Positions 33,476-42,013 of a stretch of DNA of 64,000 nucleotides are shown here, piece by piece (within the stretch, counting starts at the first letter, position 1; each line of letters opens with the position of its first letter). This stretch comes from Marinimicrobium sp. C6131 (GTDB lineage: Bacteria > Pseudomonadota > Gammaproteobacteria > Pseudomonadales > Cellvibrionaceae). Below the pieces are notes generated by a model. That model was not told where the DNA came from and searched no databases. It was given only the letters and a program-made list of their open reading frames with translations. Both the position numbers and the translations under genes were made by a program. The stretch is from contig NZ_CP110629.1 of assembly GCF_026153455.1 (NCBI RefSeq), forward strand, positions 2,976,001 through 3,040,000. Direction: 5' to 3'.

Positions 33476-35944
33476 GTGGCGAACAAAACCTCGAAGGAAC
33501 AACGACAAAAGCAGGCACGTCTGGCCCGCCAGAAACTGATTGGCGCCCTGGTGCTGGGCGTACTCTTGCTGAATGCTTTGCTGGGCTACTGGCTGTACGG
33601 GATTCTGGTGGTTGACGTCCAGGATCGCCGCCTGGAGGCGGCGGTGCAATCACAGGCCAATCAACGTGCACAACCGGTGCAGGACTATCTGCGAGAGCTG
33701 CGCCAGCGCGTGGCCGAACTCGCCGCAGAGCCCGCCACCGCCGAGGCGCTTCAGGGACCGGAGGGCACCCGCCAACAAACGGCGGAGCGTATCGCCGGAC
33801 GGGTCGAACACAGTATAGCCGCACGCCTGATCCCCGTTGGTACCGCCCGGGTCGAGCGCAACCACCCGGCACCGATCCGTTTTGCCGAGCTGGACCTGAT
33901 TCGCCGGGCCGAACGCCGCGAGAACCACCTTCCGGAGCTGGCCAAAGTGGATCAGCAGTGGCAGTTGCATGTCATCGAGCCGGTTCCCCCGTCCACCGAG
34001 GAACCCGTTCAGGGCACACTCCTGATCACCCTGAGTGAGGCGGGTTGGCGTCCACTGCTGGCGGCCGCCGACTCGAGCCTGGGCCGCACGGAACTTCACC
34101 AGCAGATTCCGGGCAGCAACCCACTGCCGGTCTACCTGAGCGGTCAGGGCGGCGGAGCAGCCAGCCACTCCGTTGCCATCCCCAATAGCCACTGGCGCTT
34201 GAGTTTCACGGCCTCCCCCACGCTGGTTGAACAGACCCGCGAACTCCCCGCCCTGTGGCTGATCATTCTGTCCGCGACCAGCATCATCGGTTTGCTTCTC
34301 GCCTGGTTCGGCGGCCATATGATTGAACGCCGACAGCGCCAAAGCGCCCGCCCCATTCAGGTGCCCGGCGCCGCGCGCTCGGGCGGCAATCACGCCGAAG
34401 AGCAGGACGAGCATGGCGAAGAAGAAATCGGCATGATCAACGCGCTGTCCCAGAACCAGGATATTCTGGATCTGGATGTCAGCGACGAGGATGAGGACAT
34501 TCTCGCTCTGGATAAGGCCCCCATCAAAACCGCCGATACCAGCGCGCTCCGGGATACCCACTCCGGCCCTGTCATCCCGGAGGGGATTTTCCGCTCCTAC
34601 GACATTCGCGGACTGGCCGATACCGAAATCACGCCGGAACTGGCCGAGCATATCGGTCGGGCGCTGGGCAGCGAGGCGCTGGATCACGGCGAAACCCATA
34701 TGGTACTCGCCCGGGACGGAAGGACGCACAGCCCGGTGCTCGCCGAAGCGCTGCGAAGCGGTATCGCCAGTACCGGCTGCCATATCATTGACGTGGGCAC
34801 GGTGCCCACCCCGCTAATGTACTTCGCCACGCACCATCTCAAAGAGACCAGCAGCGGCGTCATGGTCACCGCCAGCCATAACCCCGGTAGCTACAACGGT
34901 TTCAAAATGATCATCAACGGGGTCACCCTGGCCGATGATGCGGTACTGGATGTACGCTCGCGGATTCAGCGCCAGCACTACCACCAGGGCGAAGGGGAGA
35001 CCCGCAGTCACGACATCATCACCGACTATATCGAACGCATTTTCTCCGACGTCGCGCTGGTCGGTGCCGTGTCGCTGGTGATCGACGCGGGCAACGCGGT
35101 CCCCGGTGTGGTCGCGCCCCGGCTGTTCGAAGAGCTGGGCTGCGATGTGACACCGCTGTACTGCGACCTGGACGGCACCTTCCCCAATCACGACCCGGAC
35201 CCGACTCAGGAAGCCAACCTTCAGGATCTGATTGCCAAGGTACAGGAGGTTGGTGCCGACCTCGGCGCGGCCCTCGATGGCGACGGCGATCGCCTGATTG
35301 TGGTCACCCCCCAGGGGCGGATCATCTGGCCGGATCAACTGTTGATGCTCTTTGCCCGCGACGTGCTCGGACGCAACCCCGGGGCCGATGTGCTGTTCGA
35401 TGTGAAGTGCTCCCGCCAGCTGAACCAGCTGGTGACCAGTTATGGCGGTCGGCCGATCATGTGGAAAACCGGCCACTCCCACATGAAATCGAAAATGATC
35501 GAAACCGGTGCCCTGATCGGCGGCGAGTATTCCGGTCACATTTTCATCAAGGACCGCTGGTACGGGTTCGATGACGGTTTATACACCCTGGCACGTCTGC
35601 TGGAAATCATCACCTTGCGCGATCAACCCATAGACGATATCTTCGCCGCCTTTCCGATTCTGCCCTCCACCCCGGAGCTGAAAATTCCGGTGCAGGACGA
35701 CCAGAAATTCGCCCTGGTGGAACGGTTGATTGCCGAGGGCGACTTCCAGAGCGGCAAGCCGAGCACCATTGACGGGCTGCGGGTGGACTTTGCCAAAGGC
35801 TGGGGGTTGGTCAGAGCCTCGAACACCTCCGCGGCCCTGACCCTGCGCTTTGAAGGCGAAACCGAGGAAGCGCTGAATAAAATTCAGCAACTGTTTAAAC
35901 GCGAGCTGTTGAAAATCGACAGTCAGCTCCAGATCGACTTTTAA
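33476..35944 (+). CDS. algC: Phosphomannomutase/phosphoglucomutase with N-terminal membrane extension
   Basis: 822 residues. Residues ~20-50 form a membrane segment; ~50-260 are a periplasmic-type region with low conservation and end in a second membrane segment (about 258-280); an acidic linker follows. The catalytic alpha-D-phosphohexomutase starts near 365 with PEGIFRSYDIRGLAD, the phosphoserine loop TASHNPGSYNGFK, the metal loop DGDGDRL and the sugar loop GGEYSGH. It converts mannose-6-P or glucose-6-P to the 1-phosphates for exopolysaccharide and LPS. The start is GTG. Order coaBC-algC-argB is conserved with Pseudomonas. Confidence 0.94.
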   Translation: MANKTSKEQRQKQARLARQKLIGALVLGVLLLNALLGYWLYGILVVDVQDRRLEAAVQSQANQRAQPVQDYLRELRQRVAELAAEPATAEALQGPEGTRQQTAERIAGRVEHSIAARLIPVGTARVERNHPAPIRFAELDLIRRAERRENHLPELAKVDQQWQLHVIEPVPPSTEEPVQGTLLITLSEAGWRPLLAAADSSLGRTELHQQIPGSNPLPVYLSGQGGGAASHSVAIPNSHWRLSFTASPTLVEQTRELPALWLIILSATSIIGLLLAWFGGHMIERRQRQSARPIQVPGAARSGGNHAEEQDEHGEEEIGMINALSQNQDILDLDVSDEDEDILALDKAPIKTADTSALRDTHSGPVIPEGIFRSYDIRGLADTEITPELAEHIGRALGSEALDHGETHMVLARDGRTHSPVLAEALRSGIASTGCHIIDVGTVPTPLMYFATHHLKETSSGVMVTASHNPGSYNGFKMIINGVTLADDAVLDVRSRIQRQHYHQGEGETRSHDIITDYIERIFSDVALVGAVSLVIDAGNAVPGVVAPRLFEELGCDVTPLYCDLDGTFPNHDPDPTQEANLQDLIAKVQEVGADLGAALDGDGDRLIVVTPQGRIIWPDQLLMLFARDVLGRNPGADVLFDVKCSRQLNQLVTSYGGRPIMWKTGHSHMKSKMIETGALIGGEYSGHIFIKDRWYGFDDGLYTLARLLEIITLRDQPIDDIFAAFPILPSTPELKIPVQDDQKFALVERLIAEGDFQSGKPSTIDGLRVDFAKGWGLVRASNTSAALTLRFEGETEEALNKIQQLFKRELLKIDSQLQIDF

Positions 35945-35989
35945 CCAACGTACCCTTAAACAAGGTACTTTTAAACAACGGACCCCGCT

Positions 35990-36904
35990 ATGTCACTGAA
36001 CCGCACCCAGGCCATGAACGTGGCTCAGGTACTGACCGAGGCGCTGCCCTACATTCAGCGCTTTACCGGCAAGACCATTGTGATCAAATTTGGCGGCAAC
36101 GCCATGGTGGACGAAGAACTGCAGAACAGTTTTGCCCGGGATATCGTGCTGATGAAACTGGTGGGCATGAACCCCATCGTGGTCCATGGCGGCGGGCCCC
36201 AGATTGGCGATCTGCTCAAGCAGCTCAACATCGAATCCGAGTTTGTCGGTGGCATGCGGGTGACCGACAGTAAAACCATGGACGTGGTGGAAATGGTGCT
36301 CGGTGGCACGGTGAACAAACAGATCGTCAGTCTGATCAATCACAACGGCGGCCACGCCATCGGCATTACCGGTAAGGACGGGCAACTGATCCGGGCCAAA
36401 AAGCTCTCAGCCAAGCGCCAGACGCCGGATATGCAGGCGCCGGAAATCATCGACATCGGTCACGTGGGCGAGGTCGCCAGTATCAATACCTCGGTGATCG
36501 ACATGCTGATCAACAGTGACTTCATTCCGGTAATTGCCCCGATCGGGGTGGGCGATGACGGCGCTTCCTACAACATCAACGCCGACCTGGTGGCCGGCAA
36601 AATTGCCGAGGTACTGCAGGCCGAAAAGCTGATGCTGCTGACCAACGTGGCCGGCCTGCAGGACAAGAATGGCGAAGTATTGACCGGGCTGACCACGCAG
36701 CAGGTGGACGGTCTGATCGCTGACGGGACCATTTACGGCGGCATGCTGCCCAAAATCGGCTGCGCGCTGGATGCGGTGAAAAGCGGCGTGAACAGCGCCC
36801 ACATCATTGATGGACGGGTTGCCCACGCGGTTCTGCTGGAGATCTTCACCGACGCTGGCGTCGGCACGCTGATCACCAACAAGGCGCAGCAAGCCGCTCA
36901 GTAA
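35990..36904 (+). CDS. argB: Acetylglutamate kinase
   Basis: 304 residues, second enzyme of arginine synthesis, phosphorylating N-acetylglutamate. Visible motifs are IVIKFGGNAMVDEEL near the N-terminus (ATP and phosphate lysine), VVHGGGPQIGDLLKQLNI (substrate glycine loop), and GGMLPKIGCALDAVKSGVNSAHIIDGRV at the C-terminal side. The N-terminal helix before the core is the type seen in arginine-inhibited hexameric enzymes. Located 46 bases after algC and likely co-transcribed. Confidence 0.97.
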   Translation: MSLNRTQAMNVAQVLTEALPYIQRFTGKTIVIKFGGNAMVDEELQNSFARDIVLMKLVGMNPIVVHGGGPQIGDLLKQLNIESEFVGGMRVTDSKTMDVVEMVLGGTVNKQIVSLINHNGGHAIGITGKDGQLIRAKKLSAKRQTPDMQAPEIIDIGHVGEVASINTSVIDMLINSDFIPVIAPIGVGDDGASYNINADLVAGKIAEVLQAEKLMLLTNVAGLQDKNGEVLTGLTTQQVDGLIADGTIYGGMLPKIGCALDAVKSGVNSAHIIDGRVAHAVLLEIFTDAGVGTLITNKAQQAAQ

Positions 36905-37042
36905 CGCGCCCGAAAGCCGCACTGATCATTGAAAACCGGAGGCGATGGGGCAAGCCCCGCATCCTGTGCTAGGATATCCCCGTCGCCTGAAACGTCCTGA
37001 GGCCGCGCCGAAGGATCCACCTCTGACAACCTATGGACCGCC

Positions 37043-37651
37043 ATGAGCAAGCCCACCGCCAAATCCTCCCGTCGCCAACAGATTCTGGAGTCTCTGGCTC
37101 ACATGCTGGAAGCCAGCCCCGGTGCCCGTATCACCACGGCCGCCCTGGCTCGGGAAGTGGGCGTCTCCGAAGCGGCGCTGTACCGCCACTTCCCCAGCAA
37201 GTCCAAGATGTTTGAAGGGTTGATCGAGTTTATCGAAGACACGATTTTCACCCGCATCTCCCTGATCCTGACGGAAGAGCCGGCCGCTTTGCGCCGGTGC
37301 GAGAAGATTCTCCTGTTGCTGCTGACCTTCACCGAACGCAACCCCGGCATCACCCGGTTGCTCACCGGCGACGCCCTGACCGGCGAAACCGAACGGCTTC
37401 GGCTGCGCGTGGCCCAGCTGTTTGAGCGGGTGGAAACCCAGTTGAAGCAGGTGTTGAGAGAAGCGGAATTGCGCGAGGGGTTACGGCCCAATTTGCCCTT
37501 GTCGGCCGCCGCCAATCTGTTGATGGCCTGTGCCGATGGGCGGATCACCCAGTTTGTGCGCAGTCAGTTCCGGCGCCCACCGACCGAGCACTGGGCGGAA
37601 CAGTGGCCGGTACTGGTGAGCGGCCTTATGCGCGAACAGGTTCCGGCCTGA
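37043..37651 (+). CDS. slmA: Nucleoid occlusion factor SlmA
   Basis: A 202-residue TetR-fold protein. The HTH is ITTAALAREVGVSEAALYRHFPSKSKMFEGLIEF (about 31-64). The rest, with IFTRISLILTEEPAALRRCEKILLLLLTF and RNPGITRLLTGDAL, matches SlmA, which binds specific chromosomal sites and blocks FtsZ ring assembly over the nucleoid. Position between argB and pyrE agrees with Pseudomonas and Enterobacteria. Confidence 0.94.
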   Translation: MSKPTAKSSRRQQILESLAHMLEASPGARITTAALAREVGVSEAALYRHFPSKSKMFEGLIEFIEDTIFTRISLILTEEPAALRRCEKILLLLLTFTERNPGITRLLTGDALTGETERLRLRVAQLFERVETQLKQVLREAELREGLRPNLPLSAAANLLMACADGRITQFVRSQFRRPPTEHWAEQWPVLVSGLMREQVPA

Positions 37652-37667
37652 TTCGCACCTCGGGGGT

Positions 37668-38279
37668 TCAGCGGCGGCCCTCGGCCGCCCGTATCTCGGC
37701 GAACGCCTCAATGTCCTGATCAAACTTGTCCGCCACCTCGTCGTACTCCTCCTGGCGATGACGGATCTGCGCCTGTATTTCCTGAACTTCGGTTTTCAGC
37801 GTCCCCAGATTGACCAGTACCGACTCGGGCACCTCCTGGCCGCTGCGCTCCAGACGCGCGGCCCGACTCTCCAGATCCCGAATCTGCAAGCGCACATTGC
37901 TCAGGTTACTCTCCAGAATACTGATATTACCCTGCAGCTCCGCCAGACTGCGCCGTTTCGCGTCCTCGATATCCTTGACCGTGCTGTACCGGCGCTTCAG
38001 TTCCTGCTCGTAGGCTTCACGCGCCTGTCGGGCCTGGCGCTCGCGGGCCTCGGCTTCCAACTCTTCATCGCTGGGCGCGGGAGGCACGGTTTTAAGCACC
38101 TCTCCGTACATGGACACGACTTCGTAACCTTTCGGGACGTACTTCGGAGGGATGCGATCTTCCAGCACCTGCACGCCTTCATCGTTGGTGTATCGGTAGT
38201 ACACTTTCTCCTGCGCCTGGGCCAGCGACGCCAGGCCCAGGAGGCAGAATACCGAGAACCACAACACTGATTTACGCAT
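37668..38279 (-). CDS. DUF4124-like secreted coiled-coil protein
   Basis: 203 residues with a signal peptide (1-22, AQA then QEKV). Residues 24-70 carry a DUF4124-like segment (VYYRYTNDEGVQVLEDRIPPKYVPKGYEVVS). From about residue 75 to 195 it is a long charged coiled coil (EAEARERQARQAREAYEQELKRR, LESNLSNVRLQIRDLESRAARLE). Probably periplasmic; no enzymatic motif. It is convergent with slmA and lies 41 bases after pyrE on the same strand. Function unknown. Confidence 0.78.
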   Translation of the reverse strand: MRKSVLWFSVFCLLGLASLAQAQEKVYYRYTNDEGVQVLEDRIPPKYVPKGYEVVSMYGEVLKTVPPAPSDEELEAEARERQARQAREAYEQELKRRYSTVKDIEDAKRRSLAELQGNISILESNLSNVRLQIRDLESRAARLERSGQEVPESVLVNLGTLKTEVQEIQAQIRHRQEEYDEVADKFDQDIEAFAEIRAAEGRR

Positions 38280-38320
38280 AACGCCCTCGTTGCTCCATCG
38301 CGCTTGGGAGCGGATTCTGA

Positions 38321-38962
38321 TTACACGCCGTACTCGGCGCGATAGGCTTCAATGGCCGCCACCACCTCCGGGCGGGCCTTGTCCGCTTTCAGGTAGGCCA
38401 CCACATCGTCCAGATTGACAATACTGATCACCGGAATGCCGTACTGCTGCTCCACTTCCTGGATCGCCGACAGGGAGCCTTTGCCGCGCTCCTGACGGTT
38501 AAGACCAATCAACACCCCCGCCGGTTCAGCGCCCGCCGAACGAATCAGCTCCATGGACTCACCCACGGCGGTTCCAGCGGTAATCACATCGTCCACAATG
38601 AGTACCCGACCGTCCAGCGGCGCGCCCACCAGGGAGCCGCCCTCGCCGTGGTCCTTGGCCTCTTTGCGGTTGAACGCGTAGGGCAGATCCCGGTCGTGGT
38701 GGTCGGCCAGCGCCACGGCAGTGGTGGTGGCCAGGGGAATCCCCTTGTAGGCCGGGCCGAAGATCAGGTCCACCTCTACGCCCGAGGCCATCAGCGCCGC
38801 CGCGTAGCAACGCCCCAGCTTTGCCAGTGCCCGACCGGTCTGAAACTTGCCGGCATTGAAAAAATACGGGCTGACCCGGCCGGATTTGAGGGTAAACTCG
38901 CCAAAGCCCAGGGCCTGGTGCTCAATGGCCAACTCGATAAAGTCGCGCTGGTAGTTCTCCAT
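38321..38962 (-). CDS. pyrE: Orotate phosphoribosyltransferase
   Basis: 213 residues; converts orotate and PRPP to OMP in pyrimidine synthesis. It has FTLKSGRVSPYFFNAG near the N-terminus, the catalytic flexible loop around RKEAKDHGEGGSLVG, and the PRPP loop RVLIVDDVITAGTAVGES. Divergent from crc across a 258-base gap, as in Pseudomonas. Confidence 0.97.
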   Translation of the reverse strand: MENYQRDFIELAIEHQALGFGEFTLKSGRVSPYFFNAGKFQTGRALAKLGRCYAAALMASGVEVDLIFGPAYKGIPLATTTAVALADHHDRDLPYAFNRKEAKDHGEGGSLVGAPLDGRVLIVDDVITAGTAVGESMELIRSAGAEPAGVLIGLNRQERGKGSLSAIQEVEQQYGIPVISIVNLDDVVAYLKADKARPEVVAAIEAYRAEYGV

Positions 38963-39220
38963 GCAAAACTCTCAAAAGTACGCTAGATTGAAAAAGAATA
39001 ACGGCTGACACTGCAGGGGCTCGCCATCAACCACCGGTCACGCCCGTGCCCCCAATTATAACCATCAGGGGGCCGCCTGCGCTGCCCAGCCGTTCACTGG
39101 TCCCGAACTAAAGTGCGGAAATGGCCTCCAAACGGCTGAATTCCGGGGTTTTTCTGTCACTAATTAACACAAAGATAACAAGCTCGGGTATCATACACAG
39201 TCCGTTAACAAGGGGCTAAT

Positions 39221-39994
39221 ATGAGAGTTATCAGTCTTAGCGTCGATGGTATTTTCCAGGCGGCTCAGCGCGGTCTGTTTGACTGGCTGGACAGCCAGGA
39301 TGCAGACGTCATCTGTCTGCAGGATCTGCGCGCACTGGAATATGAACTGGAAGACAAGCCGGTATTTCAACTGGACGGTTATTTCAGCTACTTCTTCGAC
39401 TCCGGGACACCGCACTACAACGGCGTGGCCATCTACACCCGCAAGCAGCCCAAGGCCCTGATTTTTGGCCTGGGGTTCTCGTCCGGCGTGGATATGGAAG
39501 GTCGTTACCTGCAGATTGACTACGAACAGCTAAGCATTGGCTCAATGCTGGCGCCCAGTGCTACCTCGGAAATGGAATCCCAGGAAGTGAAGATCAAGTT
39601 TTTCGACGACCTACAGGCCCATCTGGACAAGATTACCCGCAAGCGCCGCGAGTTCATCTTCTGCGGCAACTGGGCCATGGCGCACACCCCCCGGGATGTG
39701 ACCAACCCGGAGAAAAATGAGCACGAATCCGGCTTTCTGCCCCACGAGCGGCAGTGGCTTAGCCAGGTGTTCAACCAGATCGGCTATGTGGACGCCTTTC
39801 GCAAGGCCAACAAGGACCCGGACGAATACAGCTGGTGGCCCAGCGGCAAGATTGAGGAAGGCGAGGGGTGGCGCACCGATATGCAGATCGTGTCAGCGCC
39901 CATCGGCCAGCGGGTTGAGCATGCGGCCATCTATAAAATTCAGCAGTTTTCCAGCCACCTGCCGGTGATTGTGGATTACGATATCGAGCTTTGA
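39221..39994 (+). CDS. crc: Catabolite repression control protein Crc
   Basis: 257 residues of the ExoIII/APE fold but with the catalytic site eroded. Compared with exonuclease III, the first Asn is Ser7, the metal Glu is Asp35 in LQDLR, and the GDMN motif reads GNWA (149-152). TD-Q and SSHLP near the end retain only part of the site. The text follows Pseudomonas Crc closely (DADVICLQDLRA, QLDGYF, KRREFIFCG, SGFLPHERQWL, YSWWP). Crc works with Hfq to repress translation of catabolic mRNAs. The pyrE-crc-rph neighbourhood is also that of Pseudomonas. The alternative, a true xthA, is less likely. Confidence 0.88.
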   Translation: MRVISLSVDGIFQAAQRGLFDWLDSQDADVICLQDLRALEYELEDKPVFQLDGYFSYFFDSGTPHYNGVAIYTRKQPKALIFGLGFSSGVDMEGRYLQIDYEQLSIGSMLAPSATSEMESQEVKIKFFDDLQAHLDKITRKRREFIFCGNWAMAHTPRDVTNPEKNEHESGFLPHERQWLSQVFNQIGYVDAFRKANKDPDEYSWWPSGKIEEGEGWRTDMQIVSAPIGQRVEHAAIYKIQQFSSHLPVIVDYDIEL

Positions 39995-40021
39995 TCGATC
40001 GGTAGAGTAGCGGCGGATGGG

Positions 40022-40056
40022 GTAGCGGCGGATGCGCCTTCGCTTATCCGCCCTAC
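40022..40056. repeat. REP-like palindrome between crc and rph
   Basis: An imperfect palindrome GTAGCGGCGGATGCGC..GCTTATCCGCCCTAC, preceded by a half copy (GTAGCGGCGGATG-like at 40005-40019) and followed by a GCAACCC/GGGTTGC stem (40057-40071). It sits between convergent crc and rph and may serve as transcript 3'-end structure. It shares the GGAT..ATCC layout with the palindrome at 11886. Confidence 0.55.
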
Positions 40057-40099
40057 GCAACCCTGGGTTGCATCCATCGCCATCCGAATCCGATCCGGA

Positions 40100-40834
40100 T
40101 TACTCCGCCAGCGCCGCCTGCTGCAACCGATTCAACTCCCCAATGCCCTTCTTGGCCAAGGCCATCATGGCCCCGAACTCGGTTTCGGTAAACGGTTCGG
40201 CCTCGGCAGTCCCCTGGATTTCGATGATGCCGCCGTCATCACCCATCACCACGTTCATATCGGTATCCGCTCTGGAGTCCTCCGGATAATCCAGATCCAG
40301 CACCGGCACGCCCTGATAAATGCCAACGGACACCGAGGCAATGGCGCGCTTGAGCGGACTGTCCTTGACCAGACCTTTGTCCTGCAGAAACGACACGGCG
40401 TCGGCGAGCGCAACCCAGGCGCCGGTAATGGAGGCGGTGCGGGTGCCGCCGTCAGCCTGAATCACATCGCAGTCGAGCTGAATGGTATTTTCACCCAACG
40501 CGTCCAGATCAATCGCAGCACGCAGGGAGCGGCCAATCAGACGCTGGATTTCCACCGTGCGCCCCCCTTGCTTGCCACGGGCCGCCTCGCGATTCATGCG
40601 CGAGCCGGTGGAGCGGGGCAGCATGCCGTACTCGGCGGTCAGCCAGCCCTGGCCTTTGCCACGCAGGAAAGGCGGCACGCCCTCGACCACGCTCGCGGTG
40701 CAGATCACCTTGGTGTCCCCAAATTCCACCAGCACCGAACCCTCCGCGTGCTTGGTGTAACGGCGGGTCAGGCGCACATCGCGTAACTGGTCGGGCTGGC
40801 GGCCACTGGGGCGCTGAACGGTCGTCTCGGTCAT
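40100..40834 (-). CDS. rph: Ribonuclease PH
   Basis: 244 residues, phosphorolytic 3'-exonuclease that trims tRNA and rRNA ends. It begins with RPSGRQPDQLRDVRLTRRYTKHAEGSVLVEFG, has the GWLTAEYGMLPRSTGSR loop that binds RNA and phosphate, and CDVIQADGGTRTASITGA in the core. Full length with an intact C-terminus. Divergent from yicC, the usual order. Confidence 0.97.
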   Translation of the reverse strand: MTETTVQRPSGRQPDQLRDVRLTRRYTKHAEGSVLVEFGDTKVICTASVVEGVPPFLRGKGQGWLTAEYGMLPRSTGSRMNREAARGKQGGRTVEIQRLIGRSLRAAIDLDALGENTIQLDCDVIQADGGTRTASITGAWVALADAVSFLQDKGLVKDSPLKRAIASVSVGIYQGVPVLDLDYPEDSRADTDMNVVMGDDGGIIEIQGTAEAEPFTETEFGAMMALAKKGIGELNRLQQAALAE

Positions 40835-40962
40835 GATCGGAATCCTGTACTGTCAAAGGGTTTGAAAAAGTCGTCTGTGGTAACATCGCCGGTTTAATGG
40901 GAGCGAAGCCTACCAGCTCCGCCCCTGTAGTGTCACCGCCGCATTCAGACAGAGGATCGCCC

Positions 40963-41829
40963 ATGCCACGCAGTATGACCGGTTTTGCCCGCACATCGCA
41001 GCAGTATGACTGGGGCACACTCACCTGGGAAATCCGCAGCGTCAACCACCGCTACCTGGAGCCGGCCTTCCGCCTGCCTGAAGACCTGCGCGAAATCGAG
41101 CCCCATCTGCGCGAGCGCATCCGCAAGCGCCTGCACCGGGGCAAGCTGGAAATGAGCCTGACCCTACAGAAGGAGGAGGGCGCCGAACAGGCTCTGGGCA
41201 TCAACCTGCCAAGAGTTCGCCAGCTCGCCGAGGCGGCCCACAAAATCGGTAACGAACTGCACGACGCCGCGCCGGTCAGTCCGCTGGACGTGTTGCGCTG
41301 GCCGGGCGTGTTGCAACAGGCCGAACTCAATCGCGACACCCTGATTGAAGCCGCCCTGGCACTGTTTGACCAGACCCTGAAACAACTGCTGGAACACCGC
41401 ACCCGCGAAGGCAACGAGCTGGTTCAGTTCATTCATCAGCGGCTGGACGGCATCAGTGCCGAGGTGGTGAAGCTGCGCGAGCGGTTACCGGAAATACTGA
41501 CGGCCCAGCGGGAGAAACTGCAGAGCAAAATCGAAGCACTGAAGGTCGACCTGGACCCGGAGCGCCTGGAGCAGGAGATCACCCTGCTGGCGCAAAAGGC
41601 CGACGTGGACGAAGAGCTGGATCGTCTCGACACTCATGTCGCCGAGGTGAAGCACACCCTCAGTCAGAAAAGCTCCCTGGGCCGCCGGCTGGACTTTCTG
41701 ATGCAGGAACTTAACCGCGAGGCCAACACGCTCTCATCCAAGGCGATCGTGGCGGAAACCACCCAGTCCGCGGTGGAGCTTAAGGTGTTGATTGAGCAGA
41801 TGCGGGAACAGATCCAGAACATTGAATGA
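40963..41829 (+). CDS. yicC: YicC family endoribonuclease
   Basis: 288 residues. N-terminal YicC_N (MTGFARTSQQYDWGTLTWEIRSVNHRYLEPAFRLPEDLREIE) and C-terminal DUF1732 (KLQSKIEALKVDLDPERLEQEI, then QELNREANTLSSKAIVAETT). Homologues cut RNA endonucleolytically and affect small-RNA decay. The frame opens 22 codons earlier; MPRSMTGFA at 40963 with AGAGGA upstream is the family start. gmk, which normally follows, is not here: an integrase gene starts 184 bases after the stop. The 3' end of yicC is a known island attachment site. Confidence 0.93.
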   Translation: MPRSMTGFARTSQQYDWGTLTWEIRSVNHRYLEPAFRLPEDLREIEPHLRERIRKRLHRGKLEMSLTLQKEEGAEQALGINLPRVRQLAEAAHKIGNELHDAAPVSPLDVLRWPGVLQQAELNRDTLIEAALALFDQTLKQLLEHRTREGNELVQFIHQRLDGISAEVVKLRERLPEILTAQREKLQSKIEALKVDLDPERLEQEITLLAQKADVDEELDRLDTHVAEVKHTLSQKSSLGRRLDFLMQELNREANTLSSKAIVAETTQSAVELKVLIEQMREQIQNIE

Positions 41830-41946
41830 TGTTCTTGGGTGTTCGACGTTGTTCTTGATTGCATTATAAATCAAATAGTTATGTAATTTCGACGCTCATA
41901 GTGTTCGTGTAAGTTCTGCCAAGTTTGGGTAGTGATGGGTAGTAGA

Positions 41947-42002
41947 TTGGGGAGTATTTTCTCGCTATATTATGTCGGCGAGATTGTACTCCCCAATTTT
42001 TT
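41947..42002 (+). terminator. Nested hairpin with T-tract ahead of the integrase gene
   Basis: Outer arms TTGGGGAGTA (41947-41956) and TACTCCCCAA (41987-41996) pair perfectly; inside, CTCGC (41961-41965) pairs with GCGAG (41978-41982). Six T residues follow (41997-42002). It is an intrinsic terminator on the plus strand that should stop transcripts running in from yicC before int, which starts 12 bases later. Confidence 0.8.
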
Positions 42003-42013
42003 AAGGCAGGAAA

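Noticed and set aside
39221..39994. Annotation as exodeoxyribonuclease III
   Set aside because: Several metal and catalytic residues are replaced and both sequence and neighbours fit Crc.
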